Source of the DNA: Candidatus Poseidoniales archaeon
Lineage (GTDB): Archaea; Thermoplasmatota; Poseidoniia; Poseidoniales; Poseidoniaceae
Direction of reading: 5' to 3'
Assembly (NCBI GenBank): GCA_003602535.1
Contig: QQSA01000006.1
Location: forward strand, 1 to 11,465
Length of the DNA stretch: 11,465 bases
Below are positions 7,196-11,465 of this stretch, in pieces. A program made the position numbers and the translations under genes. Numbering within the stretch: position 1 is the first letter of the stretch; every line of letters begins with the position of its first letter. The notes beneath the pieces were generated by a model. The model was not told the DNA's origin, did no database searches, and saw only the letters and a program-made list of their open reading frames with translations.

Positions 7196-7442
7196 ATGGG
7201 AAAGGGAGAACATCGGTAAGCCACTTGCAGAAGCAACAGAAGCGGCTGCAATACTGTCTAGTCTAGGAATAGTTGCAGTTGGTGGCGGTGCTTTACTTGC
7301 TGCTGCCTGTCTCTACTGGTTTTGGCAGATTGGTGAAACTGTAATTGACAAAGTAGGAGATGCAGCATCTTCAGACTCTCCGTGGGTGCCAGTAATTAGC
7401 CCTGCATTTTGGATTGGTAGAGAGATTAATCGTAGGACTTGA
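7188..7442 (+). CDS. Small membrane protein (84 aa), GTG start
   Basis: The product is 84 aa with an Ala/Glu-rich N-terminal helix (KPLAEATEAAA), one strong hydrophobic segment at about 20-46 (Gly/Ala-rich, ending LYWFWQ), an acidic amphipathic stretch (VIDKVGDAASSDS) and a short basic end (GREINRRT). No family is recognised. GTG 7188 is the only usable start, because an in-frame TAG lies at 7173-7175 and there is no later start codon before the helix. There is no ribosome binding site. The gene diverges from the 6953-7147 gene across a 40-base gap and converges with the 7443-7703 gene; their stop codons touch (7440-7442 and 7443-7445). Coding potential rests on the sensible membrane-protein composition and the neat fit between neighbours. 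Confidence 0.55.
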   Translation: MGAWERENIGKPLAEATEAAAILSSLGIVAVGGGALLAAACLYWFWQIGETVIDKVGDAASSDSPWVPVISPAFWIGREINRRT

Positions 7443-7703
7443 CTATTCTTCTTCATCACTCTTCTTGAACCAAGCACGAATATCGAGAATGCTAACGATA
7501 ATTGCACTTCCAAAGACAATTTCGAATAATGAAAAGTTTGTAATCGCATCATAATCACCCTCTCTCTCAGCCATGAACTCTGAAAACCACACGGTATTTT
7601 CTGTAAGCACCCATACAATGAGAATCATTGACAACAGCAATATTGAAGCCCTAAAATTTTCGAAGATTTGAAGGAGAATATTCTTGTTAGAATCAGAGCC
7701 CAT
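7443..7703 (-). CDS. Small two-helix membrane protein (86 aa) ending in EEE
   Basis: The product is 86 aa: a polar start with an amphipathic stretch (MGSDSNKNILLQIFENF), a hydrophobic segment at about 18-36, a polar outer loop containing MAEREGDYD, a second hydrophobic segment at about 56-73, and the tail RAWFKKSDEEE. No family is recognised. ATG 7703 is preceded on the minus strand by a TATA-like TAAATAATA and the shared upstream element at 7710-7753, with no ribosome binding site. It resembles the 6953-7147 product in layout and tail. The gene looks like a single transcription unit, since the plus-strand gene on its other side ends exactly at its stop codon. Confidence 0.68.
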   Translation of the reverse strand: MGSDSNKNILLQIFENFRASILLLSMILIVWVLTENTVWFSEFMAEREGDYDAITNFSLFEIVFGSAIIVSILDIRAWFKKSDEEE

Positions 7704-7709
7704 AAAACA

Positions 7710-7753
7710 CTCACTTTTTGCCTATTATTTAGCCTTATTTTTGGGGTGGGTGC
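7710..7753 (-). promoter_or_regulatory. Shared promoter element, copy 2
   Basis: This segment is nearly identical to 7153-7195: three substitutions and one extra G in 44 columns. The core GCCTATTATTTAGCC (7720-7734) sits just upstream of ATG 7703. It includes the same GTGGGTGC that carries the GTG start of the plus gene in copy 1. Here that GTG (7746) runs into TGA after only four codons (V-G-A-N-stop), so no plus-strand gene follows. The copy therefore serves only the minus gene, and the plus-strand portion may be a leftover of duplication. Confidence 0.6.
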
Positions 7754-7776
7754 CAATTGATTTTTGACCCCAAAAA
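7738..7776. repeat. Perfect 10-bp inverted repeat upstream of the 7443-7703 gene
   Basis: TTTTTGGGGT (7738-7747) and ACCCCAAAAA (7767-7776) pair perfectly across a 19-base spacer. The left arm overlaps the end of the shared promoter element. It could form a hairpin on either strand, act as a protein-binding dyad, or form part of the end of the tRNA transcript coming from the other side. Confidence 0.55.
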
Positions 7777-7806
7777 AAGGGCCTAAAATTGGCCATTTTT
7801 GGCCAA
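7772..7806 (-). terminator. Hairpin plus T-runs downstream of tRNA-Asn
   Basis: On the minus strand, TTGGCCA-AAAA-TGGCCAA (7806-7789) is a 7-bp stem with a 4-base loop. It is followed at once by TTTT (7788-7785) and, after GGCCC, by a T7 run (7778-7772). This suits termination of the tRNA transcript, since archaeal termination depends mainly on T-runs. A weaker 6-bp inverted repeat (ACTCAC 7810-7815 / GTGAGT 7832-7837) lies between it and the tRNA. Confidence 0.45.
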
Positions 7807-7853
7807 AATACTCACACATTTATCGAACGCAGTGAGTCTTTTTGTAGGAGAGC

Positions 7854-7925
7854 GCCGTTTGTGGGGTTCGAACCCACGACCTTGGGATTAACAGTCCCAC
7901 GCTCCACCAGCTAAGCTAAAACGGC
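7854..7925 (-). tRNA. tRNA-Asn (anticodon GTT)
   Basis: The 72-nt cloverleaf reads on the minus strand. The acceptor stem is GCCGTTT/AAACGGC (7 bp). The D arm GCTT...GAGC encloses an 8-base loop with GG. The anticodon arm TGGGA-CTGTTAA-TCCCA carries anticodon GTT. The variable loop is 5 bases (AGGTC), and the T arm is GTGGG-TTCGAAC-CCCAC. There is no intron and the 3' CCA is not encoded, so it must be added by CCA-adding enzyme. It lies downstream of the thymidine phosphorylase gene on the same strand but has its own TATA-like box. Confidence 0.97.
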
Positions 7926-7947
7926 AACATTGCCGAAATGCATTTCC

Positions 7948-7952
7948 TATAT
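7948..7952 (-). promoter_or_regulatory. Putative TATA box of tRNA-Asn
   Basis: TCATATAGG on the minus strand places ATATA 23-27 bases before the mature tRNA 5' end, the expected archaeal spacing. Between it and the tRNA lies a perfect 12-bp palindrome, GAAATGCATTTC (7935-7946), whose role is unknown. Confidence 0.5.
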
Positions 7953-7978
7953 GACGGCTTCCATCAAAAATGCATTCT

Positions 7979-9235
7979 TTAGATTGAGATAATTTGTAAA
8001 ATACGACCTATCTTCTTAACTTCATTCTCAGAAATTTCGATCGATTCTTCGATTGAATTGATTATACTTTCATCGAGTTCAGAATTAACATCAAACCTTA
8101 CCCATGCCTCTCCTGACTCGATAGGATCACCGATGGTTTTGATCAGCTCGGCTCCAATGCCGTGATCAATTTCAAATTTATCTCCAGTGCGTCCTGCGCC
8201 CAAATTACACAATGCTTCACCTATCGCTAAAGCGTCAATTGTTGCAATGTATCCTGAGGATTTAGCAGTGATTTCAATGGTTTTATTTGCTCTAGGCAAA
8301 ACATTCCATGGGTTTTTGACCAGACTTTCGATTACTTCTGAATCCACTCCCTGCCTGACACACATTTTCTTGAATTCTTCAAGAGCAGAACCGTCTCTGA
8401 TAGAATTACGAATATCATATCCTAATGCATCTGCTTGACTGTAAACTAATTCCATTGTATCTTCAGGTCCATTACCCTTCAAGCAGTCTATGCATTCTAC
8501 AATCTCATGGCTGTTACCAAACATCATCCCAATTGGGTTATCCATTTCAGTAACTTGAGCAGTAACTTCCATTCCAAGATCGGTCCCTGTTCTAACCATC
8601 GATTTAGCTAATGCCACTGCATCGTCTTGATTTTTCATGAATGCTGCTTTGCCACATTTCACATCCAGCACTAACTTCTCCAATCCTTCAGCGGCTTTTT
8701 TGGAGATTATTGATGCAGTTATGAGTCCTATTTGGGGGACAGTTGCAGTGATGTCTCTGATGGAATATAAGATTCTGTCAGCAGGTGCAATATCTTCGGT
8801 TTGGCGTGAGATGAAACATGGGTTTTGCAGCATTTCATCTAGACTTAGACCCGTATTGAATCCAGGAATAGATTCCAACTTGTCAATGGTGCCTCCTGTG
8901 TGTGCTAGTCCTCTTCCTGCAAGCATTGGAACTATTGCACCTGATGCACGTAAAGCCGGAGCAAGAATGATACTCATTTTGTCGCCAACTCCACCAGTCG
9001 AATGTTTGTCTACACGGGATTGATTTACTGGCATTTTCTCTCCGGCGTTTAACATTTCTTTGGTTAGTAGACTTGTTTCTTCAGTAGACATACCATTGAT
9101 TTGGCAAGCCATCAAAAATGCGCCTAATTGTTCTCTAGGGATTTTCTCAATGTTGCTACAAATGAATCTGAAATCATCAGAATACAATTCTCCTCCATCA
9201 CGCTTTACAGCGAGTATTTCGGGCATTGTTCTCAT
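7979..9235 (-). CDS. deoA: Thymidine / pyrimidine-nucleoside phosphorylase
   Basis: The product (418 aa from ATG 9235) catalyses phosphorolysis of thymidine (and possibly uridine or deoxyuridine) to the base and (deoxy)ribose-1-phosphate in pyrimidine salvage. The family blocks are intact: KHSTGGVGDK (77-86, phosphate binding), AGRGLAHTGGTIDKLESIPG (106-125, the family signature), YSIRD with R160, and TASIISKKAAEG with S175 and K179. R160, S175 and K179 correspond in spacing to R171, S186 and K190 of the E. coli enzyme. The C-terminal PYNP_C-type domain is at about 330-400. The protein lacks the N-terminal extension of about 80 residues found in archaeal AMP phosphorylase, so the DeoA/Pdp type is preferred. 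GTG 9244 gives a form three residues longer, but a GGTG-type ribosome site favours ATG 9235. It is the last protein gene of a four-gene minus-strand operon, and the upstream oxygenase stop lies 10 bases before its start. Thymidine versus uridine preference cannot be read by eye. Confidence 0.93.
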   Translation of the reverse strand: MRTMPEILAVKRDGGELYSDDFRFICSNIEKIPREQLGAFLMACQINGMSTEETSLLTKEMLNAGEKMPVNQSRVDKHSTGGVGDKMSIILAPALRASGAIVPMLAGRGLAHTGGTIDKLESIPGFNTGLSLDEMLQNPCFISRQTEDIAPADRILYSIRDITATVPQIGLITASIISKKAAEGLEKLVLDVKCGKAAFMKNQDDAVALAKSMVRTGTDLGMEVTAQVTEMDNPIGMMFGNSHEIVECIDCLKGNGPEDTMELVYSQADALGYDIRNSIRDGSALEEFKKMCVRQGVDSEVIESLVKNPWNVLPRANKTIEITAKSSGYIATIDALAIGEALCNLGAGRTGDKFEIDHGIGAELIKTIGDPIESGEAWVRFDVNSELDESIINSIEESIEISENEVKKIGRILQIISI

Positions 9236-9241
9236 TTGGAA

Positions 9242-9246
9242 CACCT
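9242..9246 (-). promoter_or_regulatory. Ribosome binding site that favours ATG 9235
   Basis: On the minus strand AGGTG overlaps the TAA of the oxygenase gene and lies 6 bases before ATG 9235. Spacing and match make ATG 9235 a better start than GTG 9244, which falls inside this site. Confidence 0.55.
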
Positions 9247-10178
9247 TAGGATGCTAATCCGATTTCGACCAATCTTTGATGGAGGTAATCTCCCGCATTA
9301 ATCGAATCATACAGGACTTCACCACCAGTCAATTCTACAAATTCTGCAAGCGGAGTCAAGTCAACATCGTTTCTAGGGTGTACGAACATCGGCATAGAAT
9401 ATCTGTCAGATGTCGCATCTGGAGGATTGATTACTCTGTGTGTTGTCGATTTGAAAAGTCCATTTGTGAGGTTTTGTAACATATCCCCACTATCGACAAT
9501 TATGTGGTCATGGTTTCCTTCAACTTCTATCCAAGAACCGTCATGATCCATTACCTGCAGTCCATCTGCAGTTGCGCCAACTAGTAGTGTGATGAGATTG
9601 ATGTCCTCGTGTTGCGCACTCCTAACCGCTCCCTCAGGCGAATTCTTTCCTAGAGCTGGATAATGTATTACCCGCAGAATTGTATTACCATTCATTGCCA
9701 TATCAGGGAGCCAATTTTCTGGCTTGTTAAGATAAAGTGATGCAGCAGAAAGTAATTCAGAACTCATGGATTCCATTGCAATGTAAAGACCATCTATTGC
9801 ATTTTCAAAATCTTCAGGTTTTTCAGGCCAGATATTCTTGTGAAAATTAGGATCGTCAATGGTTCTACCAGTCTGCCAGAATTCTTTCAAATCTGGCGCA
9901 GGGTTATCCTTAGCATGTTCTACTCCATAGGGGGTATAGCCCCTCTGTCGAAATAACTCTGCTTGCTCATATCGAGATTTTTCGTCTTGTGGAAGTTGAA
10001 AGAATTTCTCGGCAACGGAATATGATTCTTTGATTGATTCAACATCAATTCCATGACCTGTAAGGGCGAAGAACCCAATGTCTTGCAAGGCTTCACCCAT
10101 TTGTTTGACAAAATGTTCTCTTCTTTCGCCACCTGCTCGCCAATCTGCTAGGTCGCAAATTTCGAGTTTTCTAGCCAT
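9246..10178 (-). CDS. 2-oxoglutarate/Fe(II)-dependent oxygenase, isopenicillin-N-synthase-like
   Basis: The product is 310 aa from ATG 10178. Members of this family couple decarboxylation of 2-oxoglutarate to oxidation of a small substrate. The N-terminal DIOX_N-type region carries DIGFFALTGHGI (33-44). The double-stranded beta-helix core provides the Fe ligands H190-x-D192 (in AQHEDINLITLL) and H247 (in STTHRV). R259-x-S261 (RYSMPMF) binds the 2OG carboxylate, so the catalytic set is complete and the length is normal. A longer form from TTG 10199 would overlap the preceding gene and is not preferred. ATG 10178 starts one base after the TAA of the BI-1 gene, and the stop lies 10 bases before the phosphorylase start, so translation is probably coupled. 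The family includes thymine-7-hydroxylase, gibberellin oxidases, ethylene-forming enzyme and cephalosporin enzymes; sequence alone does not give the substrate. The phosphorylase neighbour suggests a pyrimidine or nucleoside. Confidence 0.9.
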   Translation of the reverse strand: MARKLEICDLADWRAGGERREHFVKQMGEALQDIGFFALTGHGIDVESIKESYSVAEKFFQLPQDEKSRYEQAELFRQRGYTPYGVEHAKDNPAPDLKEFWQTGRTIDDPNFHKNIWPEKPEDFENAIDGLYIAMESMSSELLSAASLYLNKPENWLPDMAMNGNTILRVIHYPALGKNSPEGAVRSAQHEDINLITLLVGATADGLQVMDHDGSWIEVEGNHDHIIVDSGDMLQNLTNGLFKSTTHRVINPPDATSDRYSMPMFVHPRNDVDLTPLAEFVELTGGEVLYDSINAGDYLHQRLVEIGLAS

Positions 10179-10179
10179 C

Positions 10180-10932
10180 TTAATCACGTAACTTTGCAAT
10201 CAATTTAAGCATTTCAAAGTATAACCAAATCAGGGTTACTGTTAGTCCGAATGCTCCGTACCATTCCATATTTTTTGGTGCTCCATGCTTGATTCCGTTT
10301 TCGATCATACCAAAGTCCAAAATCAGGAATAGTGCAGCAACTCCTACGAAGACTAAACTGATCAAAATACCAATTGGCCCACTACTGTGTAAGAATGGAA
10401 TACTTGCTCCCATGAAACCTAGTATGAAGTTGAACAAGTAAACTATCATGATAGCACCTGCCATGGAAGACACTACAAGAATGAATTTTTCAGTAGGCTT
10501 GATTATTCTTGCACGATACAATGCTAGCATAGTGACGAATACTGCAACTGTACCAACTAATGCCTGCAGTACAATGCCTTCGCTTCCTCCGAGGTAATAA
10601 TGTTCTACCATGAAGGAAAATGAACCGATAAAGAGTCCTTCCAGAAGTGCATAAATGCCCATCAAAACCTGTGGCTGCTGTGGTCTTGACATGAATATGA
10701 TAAGAGCCATAATTACTCCTCCAATCGCTCCTCCCATTCCCAAAACCATCGATAACTCTGGTCTCTCCATACTCAATGCATAGGTTCCTAGTGCAGAGAT
10801 GGAGACCATCCCTAGAAGAACTAGAGTTTTGTTGATCGTACCATCTAAGGTCATTCTTTCAGTAGCAATACCACCTTGGAAATATTGCGGGTTCAGGGCC
10901 GGATTAGTGCTTCGAAAATTCATCTGCCTCAT
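10180..10932 (-). CDS. Bax-inhibitor-1/YccA-like seven-helix membrane protein
   Basis: The product is 250 aa from ATG 10932; ATG 10923 (MNFRSTNPALN) is an equally possible start, and the TTG 10998 form would overlap the upstream gene. The N-terminus RSTNPALNP is typical of the BaxI_1/COG4760 branch. About seven hydrophobic segments follow, at 36-54, 61-81, 88-109, 120-138, 149-170, 185-205 and 224-243. The conserved E98-G-L-F-I-G-S segment and the LILDFGMIENGIKHGAPKNM block (D206, E211) are present, and the end is WLYFEMLKLIAKLRD. BI-1 relatives such as Bacillus YetJ behave as pH-sensitive calcium leak channels; whether that holds for this branch is not established. It sits between a calcium-binding surface protein (23-base gap) and the 2OG oxygenase (1-base gap) in one operon. 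Confidence 0.9.
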   Translation of the reverse strand: MRQMNFRSTNPALNPQYFQGGIATERMTLDGTINKTLVLLGMVSISALGTYALSMERPELSMVLGMGGAIGGVIMALIIFMSRPQQPQVLMGIYALLEGLFIGSFSFMVEHYYLGGSEGIVLQALVGTVAVFVTMLALYRARIIKPTEKFILVVSSMAGAIMIVYLFNFILGFMGASIPFLHSSGPIGILISLVFVGVAALFLILDFGMIENGIKHGAPKNMEWYGAFGLTVTLIWLYFEMLKLIAKLRD

Positions 10933-10955
10933 GCACCGATTAGGGCACTCCCTTG

Positions 10956-11465
10956 TCAATCTTCTGCGGAGTTGTCGGCAACTTGTTGCTGATACCACTC
11001 TTCTAATTGTTCTTCAGACCAACCTGAGTCCAAATATTTCTGAATCTGTTCCTCGCTCCATCCTGGGAACTTTCCATTCGTTTTCTCATTGGTAGCAGTG
11101 TTTTCAGCAGATCCATCTAATACTGGCATTTCCCAATTTTTGGCATCATTGACTTCGACAGCTGGATTGATAGTTGCGACATTAACTTCAGAATCCTTAT
11201 CCCTTGTAAGAAGTACAATCCCAGCACCAATTAGGACAAGTAGTCCTCCAACGATGAGTATAATCATGAAAGTCATTCCAGCACTGCTTTCATCTTGGTT
11301 AGATTGCTTGTTATTTTGTTCTTTAATTTGTTTATCTGAGCAACCTTGTTTGTCAGTAAATGCTCCAGGTTCTGTACCTGGACATTCATCTTCATCATTA
11401 GGAACGCCATCTCCATCAAGATCATTCTTGTCTTGATCAACAGAACAACCTTGAGTATCAGTCTC
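10956..11465 (-). CDS. Calcium-binding surface/membrane protein, C-terminal part (5' partial)
   Basis: The frame is open across the right edge of the window, giving 169 residues and a TGA at 10958-10956. An internal ATG at 11276 is not the true start because the frame continues upstream in coding style. Residues 3-45 hold thrombospondin-type-3-like repeats: DTQGC, DKNDLDGDGVPNDEDECP and DKQGCSD, which bind calcium outside the cell. A Gln/Asn/Lys-rich linker precedes one membrane helix (about 64-86). The acidic C-terminal tail, presumably cytoplasmic, ends with two tandem 13-residue units starting GWSEEQ (135-147 and 148-160). So this is a single-pass protein anchored near its C-terminus with most of its mass outside. 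It is the first visible gene of the operon running to 7979. The ligand and the size of the missing part are unknown. Confidence 0.85.
   Translation of the reverse strand, partial: ETDTQGCSVDQDKNDLDGDGVPNDEDECPGTEPGAFTDKQGCSDKQIKEQNNKQSNQDESSAGMTFMIILIVGGLLVLIGAGIVLLTRDKDSEVNVATINPAVEVNDAKNWEMPVLDGSAENTATNEKTNGKFPGWSEEQIQKYLDSGWSEEQLEEWYQQQVADNSAED

Noticed and set aside
7196..7219. ATG 7196 as the start of the plus-strand small gene
   Set aside because: It is out of frame with the 84-residue product and reaches TAA after seven codons.
8637..9023. 128-codon open frame on the plus strand inside the thymidine phosphorylase gene
   Set aside because: It is a shadow of a highly conserved enzyme gene, with no start signals or domain.
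7979..9235. AMP phosphorylase of the archaeal NMP-degradation/RuBisCO III pathway
   Set aside because: The N-terminal domain of about 80 residues characteristic of that enzyme is missing; the protein starts directly at the DeoA-type helical domain.
10179..10199. Longer TTG-started form of the 2OG oxygenase
   Set aside because: It would overlap the BI-1 gene end; ATG 10178 directly after the TAA gives a normal family start.
10933..10998. Longer TTG-started form of the BI-1-like protein
   Set aside because: The extra residues are Arg/Cys-rich, overlap the upstream coding region, and precede the conserved N-R-S-T-N-P-type start.
10956..11276. Complete 106-residue gene starting at ATG 11276
   Set aside because: The same frame continues to the window edge and encodes calcium-binding repeats and a linker, so this ATG is internal to a larger protein, at the start of its membrane helix.

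Overview
The window most likely comes from a marine archaeon, probably a Marine Group II / Poseidoniales-type euryarchaeon. This is inferred from several features together. The DNA is AT-rich. TATA-like boxes sit about 20-30 bases upstream of start codons that often lack a Shine-Dalgarno site (leaderless style), while genes inside operons carry AGGTGA/GGAGG-type sites. The encoded tRNA has no CCA end. One large surface protein ends in a PGF-CTERM-like tail, and two surface proteins carry thrombospondin-type-3-like calcium-binding repeats. A photolyase would suit a sunlit habitat. No single gene here proves the lineage.

Layout. (1) 1-3216, plus strand: a tight operon with the C-terminal end of a probable Nudix hydrolase, a class II-type DNA photolyase and an SRPBCC-SDR (TIGR01777/YfcH-type) fusion. 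It looks like a light-damage and nucleotide/redox maintenance unit. (2) 3272-4102, plus: a four-helix membrane protein with a Gln/Met/Pro-rich N-terminal tail containing a short tandem repeat. (3) 6602-4125, minus: an 825-residue secreted surface protein containing a nearly perfect 432-bp tandem duplication, calcium-binding repeats and a C-terminal sorting signal. (4) 6662-7703: a cluster of four very small membrane proteins (three minus, one plus). Two of the minus genes share a nearly identical upstream element of about 44 bp, and one copy of that element also appears to serve the divergent plus gene. (5) 7704-7978: a hairpin-rich intergenic stretch, tRNA-Asn(GTT) on the minus strand, and the tRNA promoter. 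(6) 11465-7979, minus: a compact operon with the C-terminal part of a calcium-binding surface protein that runs off the window, a Bax-inhibitor-1/YccA-type membrane protein, an isopenicillin-N-synthase-like 2-oxoglutarate/Fe(II) oxygenase, and thymidine (pyrimidine-nucleoside) phosphorylase.

How the genes may work together. The phosphorylase would release thymine from thymidine, and the co-transcribed 2OG oxygenase could act on that base or nucleoside; this is a testable idea, not a demonstrated function. The BI-1-like protein sits directly behind a calcium-binding surface protein, which suggests calcium handling or envelope stress. The two membrane proteins at 3272-4102 and 10956-11465 share a short G-[WY]-S-x-E-Q motif in tails predicted to be cytoplasmic.

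I did not find an obvious defence system, CRISPR array or transposon. The least explained parts are the small-membrane-protein cluster with its repeated promoter, the recent in-frame duplication in the surface protein, and the shared tail motif.
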